A DNA stretch of 64,000 bases from Pseudolabrys sp. Root1462 (GCF_001426945.1 NZ_LMFS01000001.1:895757-959756), one strand, 5' to 3'. Positions 17,236 through 27,023 are shown, counted from the first letter of the stretch. Made by a program: numbers and translations. Notes: generated by a model not told the origin, from the sequence alone.

Positions 17236-18708
17236 ATGTTCGACTTCGACAAACATCTCGCCGGCCTGTCGCAGCAGACGGTGCTCTGCATCGGCGATCT
17301 GATGCTCGACGAGTTCGTCTATGGCGATGTCTCGCGCATCTCACCGGAAGCGCCGACGCCGGTGATCGCTGTCAGGCGCACCGAGATCATGGTCGGCGGT
17401 GCTGGCAATGTCGCGCGCAACCTGGTGGCGCTCGGCGCGCGCTGCGTCTTCATCGGCGTGGTCGGCGATGACGAGGCCGGCAAGGCATTGACCGGCGCGC
17501 TGTCGCTGCATCCGCTGATCGAGTTCTACCTGGCAACCGACAACGAGCGCATGACGACGCGCAAGGTGCGCTTCGTCTCCGAGCATCATTCGGCGCACAT
17601 GCTGCGCGCCGACTGGGAGATGGCTTCGCCCATCGCGCCCGCCGCGGAAGACGCGCTCATCGGCTACGCCATTGACGCCATTCCGCGCGCCGGCGCGGTG
17701 GTGCTGTCGGATTACGCCAAGGGCGCGCTGACGCCGAAGGTCGTGCGTGCCGTGATCGACGCAGCCAACGCGGCCGGCAAGCCGGTGATCGTCGATCCCA
17801 AGGGCCGCGACTATTCGATTTATCGCGGCGCGACCCTGATCACACCGAACCGCCAGGAACTCGCCGCCGCGACCAATACCGCCGCGCGCAGCGACGACGA
17901 GATCGCCGAAGCCGCGCTCGGCTTGAAGAATGCTTTGGGCGCGCAAGCCGTGTTGGTGACGCGCAGCGAAGACGGCATGACCTTGGTCAACGATGGCGGC
18001 GCGGTTCATGTGCCGTCTTATGCGGTGAAGGTGCGCGACGTCTCCGGCGCGGGCGACACCGTCGTCGCGGTGCTCTCCGCCATGCTGGCGATGGACGCCG
18101 ATTTCGAAAGCGCCATGCGGGCTGCCAATGCCGCCGCGGCGGTGGTGGTCGGCAAGCGCGGCACAGCGACCTTGTCCGTCGATGAATTGCGCCACCGCAT
18201 CCTGCCGCAAGCCTCGCTCGCCGCCGAAGACAAGATCGTGTTCGACTGGTCGCAGCTCGGCGAACATCTCGACCTGTGGCGTCGCCAGGGCCAGCGCATC
18301 GGCTTCACCAACGGCGTCTTCGATCTGCTACATCCAGGACACGTCAAGCTGCTCGCGCAGGCGCGCGCGGCCTGCGATCGTCTGATCGTCGGTCTCAACA
18401 GCGATGCCTCGGTGACGCGCCTGAAGGGCCCGACGCGTCCGGTGCAGAACGCGCAGTCGCGCGCCGAAGTGCTGGCCGCGCTCGAAGCTGTCGATCTCGT
18501 CGTGATTTTCGAGCAGGACACGCCGCGCGAATTGATCGCCGAGGTGAAGCCGAGCGTACTGGTCAAGGGCAGCGACTACACCCGCGAGCAGGTGGTCGGT
18601 CACGACATCGTCGAAGCGCTTGGCGGCGTCGTTGTGCTGGTCGATCTGGTACCCGGCCAGTCCACCACCTCGATGGTCGAGCGCTCGCGCGCGTCGAAGG
18701 GCCGCTGA
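17236..18708 (+). CDS. hldE: Bifunctional heptose 7-phosphate kinase / heptose 1-phosphate adenylyltransferase
   Basis: A 490-residue fusion. The N-terminal PfkB-type kinase (about residues 1-330) has '[10 protein letters not shown]' and the anion-hole motif '[13 protein letters not shown]'. The C-terminal nucleotidyltransferase begins '[18 protein letters not shown]' (the HxGH motif) and includes '[13 protein letters not shown]'. It makes D,D-heptose 1,7-bisphosphate and later ADP-D,D-heptose. ATG 17236 is chosen because AAGGA (17225-17229) lies 6 bases upstream; ATG 17230 would have no spacer. The phosphatase and isomerase (gmhB, gmhA) are not in the window. Confidence 0.94.
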   Translation: MFDFDKHLAGLSQQTVLCIGDLMLDEFVYGDVSRISPEAPTPVIAVRRTEIMVGGAGNVARNLVALGARCVFIGVVGDDEAGKALTGALSLHPLIEFYLATDNERMTTRKVRFVSEHHSAHMLRADWEMASPIAPAAEDALIGYAIDAIPRAGAVVLSDYAKGALTPKVVRAVIDAANAAGKPVIVDPKGRDYSIYRGATLITPNRQELAAATNTAARSDDEIAEAALGLKNALGAQAVLVTRSEDGMTLVNDGGAVHVPSYAVKVRDVSGAGDTVVAVLSAMLAMDADFESAMRAANAAAAVVVGKRGTATLSVDELRHRILPQASLAAEDKIVFDWSQLGEHLDLWRRQGQRIGFTNGVFDLLHPGHVKLLAQARAACDRLIVGLNSDASVTRLKGPTRPVQNAQSRAEVLAALEAVDLVVIFEQDTPRELIAEVKPSVLVKGSDYTREQVVGHDIVEALGGVVVLVDLVPGQSTTSMVERSRASKGR

Positions 18709-18728
18709 AGCATTAGAGGACTTCGGTG

Positions 18729-19475
18729 ATGCCGCGCCTGTCGGTTATCGTGATTGCCAAGAACGAGGCCGCCAATATCGGCGCCTGCCTCGACAGCGTT
18801 GCCTTCGCCGACGAGCGCATTGTCGTCGACGACAACAGCAGCGACGATACGCGCGCTGTTGCCGAAGCCGCAGGCGCGCGCGTCATCGTCCGCGCGCTCG
18901 ACGGTTTCGGAGCGCAGAAGAATTTCGCATTGGCGCAGGCGAGTGGCGACTGGGTGTTCTCGATCGACGCCGACGAGCGCGTCACGCCGGCGCTCGCCGC
19001 CGAGATCGCGCAGGCGATCGGGCAGGGCGCGGCCGACGGCTACGAGCTGCCGCGGCTGTCGAGCTTCTGCGGTCGGCAGATGCGGCATTCCGGCTGGTAT
19101 CCCGATTACGTGCTGCGGCTGTTCCGCCGAGGCAGCGCTCGCTTCTCCGACGATGCGGTGCACGAGCGCGTGATCTGCGACGGCAAGGTTGCGCGCCTTG
19201 CCAACGATCTCCTGCATGCCCCGGTCATGCGGCTCGAAGATGCTCTGTCACGCATGGACCGTTATTCGACCGCCGGCGCGGCGATGTTCACCACGCGCGG
19301 CAAGCGCGTGTCGTTCTCCAGCGGCATTACGCATGGCTTGTGGAGCTTCTTCCGCACCTACGTCCTGCGCGGCGGCTTCCGCGACGGCCGCGAAGGCTTC
19401 CTGCTCGCAGTCGCCAACGCGGAAGGCACCTATTATCGCTATATGAAAGCCTGGCTGGCGGGGCGCAAATCGTGA
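18729..19475 (+). CDS. GT2 glycosyltransferase, LPS core (WaaE/KdtX-like)
   Basis: A 248-residue family 2 transferase. 'LSVIVIAKNEAANIGACLDS' is the nucleotide-binding N-terminus, 'VVDDNSSDDT' follows, and the metal-binding DxD-type motif is 'SIDADERVTP'. The size and sequence style match the LPS core beta-glucosyltransferase family WaaE/KdtX. ATG 18729 has GAGGA 8 bases upstream; an in-frame GTG at 18726 is less likely. It overlaps the next transferase by GTGA, so the two are coupled. The sugar and acceptor are unproven. Confidence 0.85.
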   Translation: MPRLSVIVIAKNEAANIGACLDSVAFADERIVVDDNSSDDTRAVAEAAGARVIVRALDGFGAQKNFALAQASGDWVFSIDADERVTPALAAEIAQAIGQGAADGYELPRLSSFCGRQMRHSGWYPDYVLRLFRRGSARFSDDAVHERVICDGKVARLANDLLHAPVMRLEDALSRMDRYSTAGAAMFTTRGKRVSFSSGITHGLWSFFRTYVLRGGFRDGREGFLLAVANAEGTYYRYMKAWLAGRKS

Positions 19476-20329
19476 CGGTGAAGGGCCTCATCTCTGTCAT
19501 CGTTACGACCTATAACCGCGAGGACGCGCTCGCCGTGGTGCTGCGCTCGCTGGCGCGGCAGACCGATCGCGATTTCGAAGTGCTGGTGGCGGATGACGGG
19601 TCCGGCCCGGCGACGGCGACCACAGTCGAAACTTGGAAGGCCAAGGTCGGACATCGCGTCGAGCATGTCTGGCACGAGGACAAAGGCTTTCGCGCCGGCG
19701 AGATCCGCAATCGCGCGGTCCTTGCCGCGCGCGGCGAATACATTGTCTTCCTCGACGGCGATTGCATCGTGCGGCCGGATTTCGTCGCGCAGCATCGCAA
19801 GCTGGCGGAGCAGCGTGCCTTCGTCACCGGCAACCGCATTCTGCTGTCGCCGGATCTGACGGCGCGGGTGCTGCGCGACGGCCTCGAACCGGAAATCTGG
19901 AGCTTCGGCAAATTCATCTCCGAGCGCCTGCGTGGCGGCGTCAATCGCCTCTCGGCTTTATTGAAGCTGCCGCTCGGGCCGCTGCGGCAGATCCGCGCCA
20001 GGGAGTGGAAAGGCGCGCGCTCCTGCAACCTCGCCATCTGGCGCCGCGATCTCGACACCGTCGATGGCTTCGATGCCGATTACGCAGGCTGGGGCAAGGA
20101 AGACTCCGATTTGATCGTCCGCCTGCTCAATGCCGGCATCGTGCGCAAGGATGGCAACTTCGCCACCGGCGTCATTCACCTGTGGCACAAGGAGGCCGAT
20201 CGCTCGGCCTTGCCGGAAAACGAGCGCAAGCTGGCGCAGTTGCTGAAGGGCCGCGACGTCCGCGCCAAGCGCGGCATGTCGTTGCTGAAGGCCAAGCCGA
20301 TGCAGGTCACCGAAGGCGGCCCGGCATGA
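19472..20329 (+). CDS. GT2 glycosyltransferase with C-terminal galactosyltransferase-like region
   Basis: A 285-residue family 2 transferase. 'ISVIVTTYNREDALAVVLRS' and 'VLVADDGSG' form the N-terminal half, and the metal motif is 'FLDGDCIVRPDF'. The C-terminal 'FDADYAGWGKEDSDLIVRLL' is the Glyco_transf_7C pattern in which W-G-x-E-D recognises donor and acceptor. It starts at GTG 19472, overlapping the previous stop, and ends in an ATGA overlap with the ligase gene. It is likely an LPS core or O-unit transferase, with the sugar unknown. Confidence 0.85.
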   Translation: MTVKGLISVIVTTYNREDALAVVLRSLARQTDRDFEVLVADDGSGPATATTVETWKAKVGHRVEHVWHEDKGFRAGEIRNRAVLAARGEYIVFLDGDCIVRPDFVAQHRKLAEQRAFVTGNRILLSPDLTARVLRDGLEPEIWSFGKFISERLRGGVNRLSALLKLPLGPLRQIRAREWKGARSCNLAIWRRDLDTVDGFDADYAGWGKEDSDLIVRLLNAGIVRKDGNFATGVIHLWHKEADRSALPENERKLAQLLKGRDVRAKRGMSLLKAKPMQVTEGGPA

Positions 20330-21570
20330 CAAGCGCGGCCGGAGCGCTGGATCGCGCCAAGATCGTCAACGTCGTCGACGTGCTGGCGATTGCGCTGGCG
20401 GCCGCGCTGCCGTGGTCAACGTCGGCCGCCGGCATTCTGGCCGGCATGTGGGCGGTGACGCTGATCGCGCTGTTCGACGTGCGTGGCCTGCGCGACATGT
20501 TGATGTCGCCGGCGGGCGGCCTCCCGGTGCTGCTCGTGCTGTTCGGCGTCGCCGGCATGCTGTGGGCCGATGTCGGCCTAGCCGAGCGCTGGGAGGGCAT
20601 AGGCTCGTTCATCAAGCTGCTCACCATTCCGCTGTTCTTCGTCCACTTCCAGCGCTCGGAGCGCGGACATTACGTCTTCGCCGCCTTCGCACTGTCCTGC
20701 GCGGCACTGCTCATCGTCACCGCGTTTGTCATGCTGATTCCGCCGCTTCCCGCCGAATGGGTCAAACCGGACAACGTGATCGTGCGCAACGCCGCCAGCC
20801 AGAGCGGCGAATTCGTGCTCTGCATGTTCGGTCTGTTTTATGTGGCGGCCGACCAGGTCGAGCGGCGGCGGTGGCGCCTGTTGCCCGGCATCGCGCTGTT
20901 CGTCGCCGGCATGTTGATCAGCATGTTCGCCCTGTCGACCGGACGGACGGCTCTGGTAACGATCCCGGTGCTGCTGGTGCTGTTCGTCGCCCGCCGCCTG
21001 ACGCGCCGCAGCGCCACGCTGGTGCTCGCTTCCGCCGTCTTGGTCGCCGCGGTGGCATGGTTCTCGGCGCCTTACCTGCGCGAGCGCACCATCCAGGCTT
21101 GGACCGACGCGGAAGCCTATTTCGCGACCGATGCCCAGAATTCCTCGGGCGAAAGGTTGGAGTTCTATCGCAAGTCGCTGCGCTTTGTCGGTGAGGCGCC
21201 GTTGCTCGGCCACGGCACCGGCTCGATCCACCAGCTCTTTATTGTCTCGTCAGCCGGCAAAACTGGCGCAGAGGGGTCGGCGACCACCAACCCGCATAAT
21301 CAAACTTTCGCTGTTGCGATCCAGATTGGTCTCCTCGGTGCGGCCGTCTTGTGGGCCATGTGGATCGCGCACCTGTTGTTGTTCCGCGGACTGGGCCTCG
21401 CGGCCTGGGTCGGGCTCGCCGTGGTCGCGCAGAACATCGTCGGTTCGCTGTTCAATTCGCACCTGTTCGATTTCCTGCAAGGCTGGATCTATGTGGTCGG
21501 CGTTGGCGTTGCCGGCGGCATGGTGCTGAAGCAGCGCGCGACAGCCGATCGAAAGATCGCGGCGTCATGA
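20326..21570 (+). CDS. waaL: O-antigen ligase-like membrane protein
   Basis: A 414-residue polytopic protein with about 10-12 hydrophobic helices and a large periplasmic loop near residues 240-310. That loop includes 'SSGERLEFYRKSLR' and 'LLGHGTGSIHQLF', typical of the Wzy/WaaL (O-antigen ligase) family. The position between core transferases favours WaaL, which joins undecaprenyl-linked O-antigen to lipid A-core in the periplasm. A polymerase role (Wzy) cannot be excluded from sequence. It is coupled to both neighbours by ATGA overlaps. Confidence 0.8.
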   Translation: MTSAAGALDRAKIVNVVDVLAIALAAALPWSTSAAGILAGMWAVTLIALFDVRGLRDMLMSPAGGLPVLLVLFGVAGMLWADVGLAERWEGIGSFIKLLTIPLFFVHFQRSERGHYVFAAFALSCAALLIVTAFVMLIPPLPAEWVKPDNVIVRNAASQSGEFVLCMFGLFYVAADQVERRRWRLLPGIALFVAGMLISMFALSTGRTALVTIPVLLVLFVARRLTRRSATLVLASAVLVAAVAWFSAPYLRERTIQAWTDAEAYFATDAQNSSGERLEFYRKSLRFVGEAPLLGHGTGSIHQLFIVSSAGKTGAEGSATTNPHNQTFAVAIQIGLLGAAVLWAMWIAHLLLFRGLGLAAWVGLAVVAQNIVGSLFNSHLFDFLQGWIYVVGVGVAGGMVLKQRATADRKIAAS

Positions 21571-22652
21571 ACCGCGTCGAGCTTCCCGCGAGACCGCGTA
21601 TTCTGGTGATCGCGTTGCGCCGCCTTGGCGACGTGCTGCTGACGACGCCGCTGATCGCCAGTCTGCGCCGCGCCTGGCCAGACGCGACCATCGACGCGCT
21701 GGTGTTCGCCGACACCGCCGGGATTCTCGCCGGTAATCCGGATCTCAATGGCGTCATCGCCATGCCGCCGCGCCGCACCGTCGCACAGAGTCTGGCGCTC
21801 GCGGCAAAGCTCTGGCGCGGTTACGATCTGGCGATCTCGACGCAGTCCGGCGACCGGCCGACCTTCTTCGCGATCGTCGCCGGCCGCGGGCGCGTTGCTC
21901 CGGTGGAGGCGCGGGCGACGGGCGGCATCAAGTGTCGGTTTCTCGACCGAACTCTCGACATCGTCCCCGGCGTGCATCGCGTCGAAGAGATGCTGCGGCT
22001 CGCCGATGTGCTCGGCGTCGACCGCGAGCCGCATCTGGTGCCGCCCCGAGCCGCGCCATTCGACGGCATGCCCGACGGTCCCTATGCCGTCATCCATGCC
22101 GCGCCGATGTTCCGTTACAAGCAGTGGACCGCGTCCGGCTGGCGCGACGTCGCGCAGGCGTTGCGCGGGCGCGGCCTGACCGTGATCGCGACCGGCGGTC
22201 CGGCGGTGGAGGAGCGCGCTTATCTCGATGACGTCTGGCGCGGCATTGATGTGAAGCGCGTGGACGGCGCGCTGAACTGGGCGCAGCTCGCGGGCCTGCT
22301 GCGCCAAGCAAGTGTCTTCATCGGTCCCGACACCTCGGTGACGCATCTTGCCGCCGCCTGCGGCGCACCGACGGTGGCGCTGTTCGGGCCAACCGATCCG
22401 CGGCTGTGGGGACCGTGGCCAGTCGGCGGGCTCAGTGAGATGTGGCACGACACCGGAGCGGTGCAGCAGCGCGGCAATGTCTGGCTGGTGCAGCACGCTT
22501 TTCCATGCACGCCGTGCCAGCTCGAAGGCTGTGAGCGGCGGCTCGGCAGTTATAGCGCTTGCCTCGATGCGCTGTCGTCGCGTCAGGTCATGGTCGCGGT
22601 GGACGAAGCGCTAACGGTTCAGGCGGCCTTGCGGCCGGACGCGAAGCTGTAA
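21567..22652 (+). CDS. GT9 heptosyltransferase-like protein (third copy)
   Basis: A 361-residue GT9 enzyme. 'ILVIALRRLGDVLLTTPLIA' is the family N-terminus, 'IHAAPMFRYKQWTASGWRDV' the central motif and 'IGPDTSVTHLAAACGAPTVA' the donor-binding motif. The C-terminus has a cysteine cluster, 'PCTPCQLEGCERR', seen in WaaQ/heptosyltransferase III-like proteins. It is probably an additional heptose transferase of the core. It is coupled to the ligase gene by ATGA and overlaps the convergent WecA-like gene by 34 bp. Confidence 0.82.
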   Translation: MNRVELPARPRILVIALRRLGDVLLTTPLIASLRRAWPDATIDALVFADTAGILAGNPDLNGVIAMPPRRTVAQSLALAAKLWRGYDLAISTQSGDRPTFFAIVAGRGRVAPVEARATGGIKCRFLDRTLDIVPGVHRVEEMLRLADVLGVDREPHLVPPRAAPFDGMPDGPYAVIHAAPMFRYKQWTASGWRDVAQALRGRGLTVIATGGPAVEERAYLDDVWRGIDVKRVDGALNWAQLAGLLRQASVFIGPDTSVTHLAAACGAPTVALFGPTDPRLWGPWPVGGLSEMWHDTGAVQQRGNVWLVQHAFPCTPCQLEGCERRLGSYSACLDALSSRQVMVAVDEALTVQAALRPDAKL

Positions 22653-23650
22653 AGCAGCGCGGCCACCAGCGCCCCGCCGACCGCTAGCGTCGCGATCTGA
22701 ACCGCGATGCCGGTCCAGTACACGCTGGCCAGCGCCAGCACGCCGAGCACGATGTTGACGGCGAAGATCCGCGTCACGATCTGCATCACGGTGAGGCCGT
22801 TCTGCGTGGCGCGCTGATAGAAATGCGTGCGATGCGCGACCCAGAACTGCTCGCCGCGCACCATGCGGCGGCCCAGGGTGACGGTGGCGTCGGCGAGATA
22901 ATAGAGCGGCAGCAGCAGGGCGGCGGCGATGTGGCCGCGGCCGGCGAGCGCGATCAGCATCCAGGCCAGCAGCAGGCCGATGGCGAGGCTGCCGACGTCG
23001 CCGAGAAACATCTTCGCCACCGGCTTGTTGAGCGGCGCAAAGCCGAGCATGGCGCCGCACAGCGCCAGCGCCACGCTGATCTCGAGGTCCGACGGGCCGC
23101 CGAACGTGCTGATCGCCAGGAGGAACAGCGTGATCGGGATGGTTTCGGCCGCGGTGATCCAGTCGATGCCGTCCATGAAGTTGGTCAGATTGACGAACCA
23201 CAGCGCGCCGACGCCGAGCAGCACGCGTTCGATCCAGAATGGCAGCAGCGGCACGACGCGCACGTCGGCCGGCAGCGCTACCAGCACCGCGGCGACGGCG
23301 ACGCCCTGCAGGATCAGCCGCGGCACGACGCCGAGCTGGGCGATGTCGTCCGCTGCGCCGACGATGGCAATGCCGGCGGCGGCGGCGAGCACGATCCACA
23401 ATGACGGATCGTCAAGGAAGCCGGCGCGCAACGCGGTCGCCAGGGTGACGATGATCGTCGCGGCGATGACGCCGATGCCGGCGCCTTGCGGGGTTGGAGT
23501 CTTGTGCGACGAGCGGGCATTGGGCAGAGCCAGCGCATAGCGCTGCAGCACCGGCCGCAGCAGCAATAGCAGCAGATAGCAAATGACGGCAGCGGCGAGC
23601 GCGATGCCGGCGGCGATGGTGACGACGACAGGCCAGGTGATGATCGTCAC
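22619..23650 (-). CDS. Undecaprenyl-phosphate sugar-1-phosphate transferase (WecA/WbpL-like)
   Basis: A 343-residue inner-membrane GT4-superfamily (MraY/WecA) enzyme with about ten helices. It transfers a HexNAc-1-phosphate to undecaprenyl phosphate and so starts O-antigen units. Motifs are 'ARSSHKTPTPQGAG', the metal-binding 'VGAADDIAQLG', 'NLTNFMDGIDW' and 'KMFLGDVGS'. It starts at GTG 23650 with GGAGG about 7 bases upstream, overlapping the stop of the GT4 gene before it (GTGA). The sugar specificity is not clear. Confidence 0.88.
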   Translation of the reverse strand: MTIITWPVVVTIAAGIALAAAVICYLLLLLLRPVLQRYALALPNARSSHKTPTPQGAGIGVIAATIIVTLATALRAGFLDDPSLWIVLAAAAGIAIVGAADDIAQLGVVPRLILQGVAVAAVLVALPADVRVVPLLPFWIERVLLGVGALWFVNLTNFMDGIDWITAAETIPITLFLLAISTFGGPSDLEISVALALCGAMLGFAPLNKPVAKMFLGDVGSLAIGLLLAWMLIALAGRGHIAAALLLPLYYLADATVTLGRRMVRGEQFWVAHRTHFYQRATQNGLTVMQIVTRIFAVNIVLGVLALASVYWTGIAVQIATLAVGGALVAALLYSFASGRKAA

Positions 23651-24801
23651 GCCTGTCCCTCCGTGCGCTCGGCGGCTGCTTTGTCGGCCAGCAGCCTTTG
23701 GTACAGCGCGACGATCTCCCGCCCGACATGCGCGCTGGAGAATTCCTCGACCGCCATCTTGCGGCTCGCCGCGGCGAAGCGGCGGCGACGCTCGGGATCG
23801 TTCATCAGTGTCTCGATGGCCTTGGCCAGCGCTTCCGGATCGTCCACCGCGACGAGGAGCGCATTGATGTCCTGACGCGCGATCTCGCGGCAACCCGGCA
23901 CGTCGGTGGCGATCAGTGCGCGGCCGCAGGCGGCGGCTTCGAGCAAGCTCTTCGGCAGACCTTCGCGGCGTGATGGCAGCACGCCGACATGCGACTGCGC
24001 CCACACCGTCGCGATGCCATCGACATGGCCGAGCACCACCAGATGGGGCCGGTGGCGCCAGTTCTCGATGACGGCATTCGGAATCGAGGCGGGGTTCGAA
24101 GGATCGGGACTGCCGGCGAGCAGCAGGCGGAAGTCGACGCCGCGCTCGGCCAGAATCTCATGCGCGCGCGCCAGCGGCCGCACGCCTTTGTCGTCGAGCA
24201 GCCGGCCGACGAAGCCGACGGTGAACAGGCCGTCGGGCTCGGGCAGCGGCGTCAGTTCGTCGGTGTCGATGCCGGAGCCGGGGATCAATGCGATGCGATC
24301 CTTCGGCACGCCCAGAGCCAGCACGGCCTCGCGATCGTCCGGGTTCTGCACCAGGACGGAAGTCGCGGGGCGGTTGAGCAGCCAGCGCATCAACGGCGCG
24401 GCGACGCCGCGTACCAGACGGGCTTTAAGTGTTGACGACGTGAAGGCGAAACCGAGGCCGGCAAAGGCGTTGAGCCTTGCCATCGGCAGTCCCAGCGCGG
24501 CAATCGAGCCGAGCACCGAGGGCACCAATGCAACATGGTGCACAAGATCGGGCTTGAGCCGGCGATAGAGCCGCCGGATTTCCCAAACCGTGCTAATCAG
24601 GACGAACGGGTTGAGGCTGCCGCGCCGCCACGCCACCGGGTGCAAAGTGAAGCCTTCGGCGAGAATGGCGCCGCCATGCTTGGCGACACGGGTCGCGACA
24701 TGAACCTGATAGCCGGCCGCCTTCGCCGCCCGCGCCATCGGCAGGCGGTGCGACATGAAATACCAGTCTTCGGAGACGAGATAGAGAATGGTTTGCGCCA
24801 T
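23647..24801 (-). CDS. GT4 glycosyltransferase (O-antigen type)
   Basis: A 384-residue GT-B fold transferase. The N-terminal acceptor domain begins 'TILYLVSEDWYFMSHRLPMA', a start often seen in O-antigen GT4 enzymes. The C-terminal donor domain has 'VGFVGRLLDDKGV' and the E-x7-E element in 'SRREGLPKSLLEAAACGRA'. It is the first gene of a two-gene minus-strand unit with the WecA-like gene and probably adds the second sugar of the O-unit. Start at ATG 24801; a TTG lies at 24804. Confidence 0.85.
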   Translation of the reverse strand: MAQTILYLVSEDWYFMSHRLPMARAAKAAGYQVHVATRVAKHGGAILAEGFTLHPVAWRRGSLNPFVLISTVWEIRRLYRRLKPDLVHHVALVPSVLGSIAALGLPMARLNAFAGLGFAFTSSTLKARLVRGVAAPLMRWLLNRPATSVLVQNPDDREAVLALGVPKDRIALIPGSGIDTDELTPLPEPDGLFTVGFVGRLLDDKGVRPLARAHEILAERGVDFRLLLAGSPDPSNPASIPNAVIENWRHRPHLVVLGHVDGIATVWAQSHVGVLPSRREGLPKSLLEAAACGRALIATDVPGCREIARQDINALLVAVDDPEALAKAIETLMNDPERRRRFAAASRKMAVEEFSSAHVGREIVALYQRLLADKAAAERTEGQA

Positions 24802-24908
24802 CAAACGGCTGCTTCACGCCGGTCAGCTTCGATGGCGCACCAATAGAGGACTCGCCCCGAGAATGGAAACGGCAACATCGACCCGTGCCTCGGTTGCCTC
24901 CACGGCCC

Positions 24909-24923
24909 ATAACATATTGTTAT
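24909..24923. promoter_or_regulatory. AT-rich palindrome in divergent promoter region
   Basis: ATAACA (24909-24914) and TGTTAT (24918-24923) are perfect inverted arms around TAT. They sit within a roughly 40-bp AT-rich patch between the GT4 gene and the asparagine synthase-like gene, in otherwise GC-rich DNA. It is a likely promoter or operator zone. Confidence 0.45.
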
Positions 24924-25045
24924 AATTGTGCTATATTTCCCACTGCTGGGACAATCTACGGGCTTCCCGGAACGCGGCAGCCGGTCTATGGCGATGGCAT
25001 GATTGGTACAATCCGCACGACGCGGCAGAACCGGATGGCGGGCTG

Positions 25046-26974
25046 ATGTGCGGCATTGCGGGTTTTTATGACCGAGCGAGGCCGGGCGATCCCGCGGCGC
25101 TGGAACGCCGCGCGCAGGCCATGGGCGATGCCATTGCCTATCGCGGACCGGATAGCTGGGCGATCTGGTACGACGCCGAGGCTGGCCTCGGCCTGGCTCA
25201 CCGCCGTCTTGCGATCGTCGATCTGACGCCGACCGGGGCCCAGCCGATGGTCTCGGCCGATAGCCGCTGGGTCATCTGCTATAACGGCGAGGTCTATAAC
25301 CGCGACGAGGTCGCGCGCTGTCCGGAGCTTGCCGGCTTCGCCTTCCGCGGCACCTCGGACACCGAGGTCATCCTCGAGTCGGTTGCCAGACGCGGCATCG
25401 AGCGGACGCTCACCGACATCAACGGCATGTTCGCCATTGCGCTGTGGGACCGGCAGACCCGCACGCTGCATCTGATCCGCGATCGCCTCGGTATCAAGCC
25501 GATCTATTTCTCGTCGGACGAACGCGGCATTGCCTTTGCTTCGGAACTGAAGGCGCTGCGCGCCGGCGGTGTGCGCCTCGAGACCGATCCGCAGTCGGTC
25601 GGCAGTTTCCTGCGCTTTGCTTATGTGCCGGCGCCGTATTCGATCTTCCGCAACGTCACCAAGGTCATGCCGGGCGAGATCGTCTCGATCGCCGCCGACG
25701 GCAAGGTCGCACGCCGCATCTACTGGTCGCTCGGCGACATCGCCGCCGCCGGTATCGCCGATCCGTTCAGAGGCTCCGACGGCGAGGCCGAAGCTGAACT
25801 GCATAATCTGCTCGCCGACGCCGTCGCCGGGCAGATGATGTCGGACGTGCCGCTCGGCGCCTTTCTCTCCGGTGGCATCGATTCATCGACCGTCGTCGCC
25901 CTGATGGTGGCGGCGAAGCGCGGTCCGGTGCGCACTTTCTCGATCGGTTTTTCCGATTTGGGCTTCGACGAATCGCAGCACGCCCGTGCGGTGGCCGAGC
26001 ATCTCAAGACCGATCATCGCGACCTGATGGTGACTGGCGAGGACGCGCTCAACGTCGTGCCGCAACTCGCCGAGATGTATGACGAGCCGTTCGCGGATTC
26101 TTCGCAGATCCCGACGCATCTGATTTCGAAGCTGACGCGCGAACATGTCACGGTGGCGCTGACCGGCGACGGCGGCGATGAAATGTTTGCCGGGTATAAC
26201 CGTTACAATCTGGGGCAGGGCATCGCCGGGCGATTGTCGCGATCCCCGCGCGCCTTGCGTCAGGCCGCCGGCGCGCTGCTCGATGCCATGCCCGGCGCGC
26301 TGGTCGAAGCCGGCGTCGCGCTGTTGCCGGCAAGGGTCAGACCGCCGCAGCCGGTCGACAAGCTGAAGAAATTCGCCGCCGTGCTGCCGCTCGACGCCGA
26401 GGAAGCCTATCGCGTACTGGTGAGCCAGAACCGCGATCCGTCATCGCTGATGTTCGGCAAAGCCGAGCATGACGTACCGATGCCCGTGCTGCCGTCCGGC
26501 GCCGATGACTGCAGCGTCGAGCAGATGCAGCTTTGCGATCAAAGCACCTTTCTGCCCGACGACATTTTACAGAAGGTCGATCGCGCCTCGATGGCGGTGT
26601 CGCTCGAAGTTCGGCCGCCGCTGCTCGACCATCGCGTCGTCTCTTTCGCGTGGCGGCTGCCGCGGGCCATGCGCGTGCGTGACGGCGAGACCAAATGGCT
26701 GCTGCGCCGGGTGCTCGACCGCTACGTGCCGCGAGAGATGGTGTCGCGGCCGAAAATGGGCTTCGCCATTCCGCTGGCGGCGTGGCTGCGCGGGCCGCTG
26801 CGGCCCTGGGCCGAGGACCTGCTGGATCCGTCGCGACTTTCCGGCGGCCTGCTTGATGCCGCGCCGGTTCGGCGCCTCTGGGACGAACATCTGTCCGGCC
26901 GGCATAACCGGGCCTATGCCTTGTGGACCATTCTGATGTACGAGGCGTGGCGTCGGCGCTGGGGCGCGGCCTGA
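25046..26974 (+). CDS. Asparagine synthase-like glutamine-dependent amidotransferase
   Basis: A 642-residue AsnB-family protein. It begins 'MCGIAGFYD', where Cys2 is the glutaminase nucleophile, which fixes the start at ATG 25046. The N-terminal Ntn glutaminase domain (about residues 1-210) has 'RGPDSWAIW' and 'YNGEVYN'. The synthetase domain has the PP-loop 'LSGGIDSSTVVAL' and 'TGDGGDEMFAGYNRY'. In O-antigen clusters such proteins (WbpS-like) amidate the carboxyl of uronic acid sugars. The following UDP-sugar 6-dehydrogenase gene fits that role better than free asparagine synthesis. This is inference from context. Confidence 0.88.
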   Translation: MCGIAGFYDRARPGDPAALERRAQAMGDAIAYRGPDSWAIWYDAEAGLGLAHRRLAIVDLTPTGAQPMVSADSRWVICYNGEVYNRDEVARCPELAGFAFRGTSDTEVILESVARRGIERTLTDINGMFAIALWDRQTRTLHLIRDRLGIKPIYFSSDERGIAFASELKALRAGGVRLETDPQSVGSFLRFAYVPAPYSIFRNVTKVMPGEIVSIAADGKVARRIYWSLGDIAAAGIADPFRGSDGEAEAELHNLLADAVAGQMMSDVPLGAFLSGGIDSSTVVALMVAAKRGPVRTFSIGFSDLGFDESQHARAVAEHLKTDHRDLMVTGEDALNVVPQLAEMYDEPFADSSQIPTHLISKLTREHVTVALTGDGGDEMFAGYNRYNLGQGIAGRLSRSPRALRQAAGALLDAMPGALVEAGVALLPARVRPPQPVDKLKKFAAVLPLDAEEAYRVLVSQNRDPSSLMFGKAEHDVPMPVLPSGADDCSVEQMQLCDQSTFLPDDILQKVDRASMAVSLEVRPPLLDHRVVSFAWRLPRAMRVRDGETKWLLRRVLDRYVPREMVSRPKMGFAIPLAAWLRGPLRPWAEDLLDPSRLSGGLLDAAPVRRLWDEHLSGRHNRAYALWTILMYEAWRRRWGAA

Positions 26975-27023
26975 GCGCCACCGGCCTTGCGTTGCCGCCC
27001 GGGGCCATGTTCAACACGACCTT

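Noticed and set aside
25046-26974. Housekeeping asparagine synthetase
   Set aside because: It was kept as AsnB-like but not named asnB, because its place among O-antigen genes favours sugar amidation. A free asparagine role cannot be ruled out.
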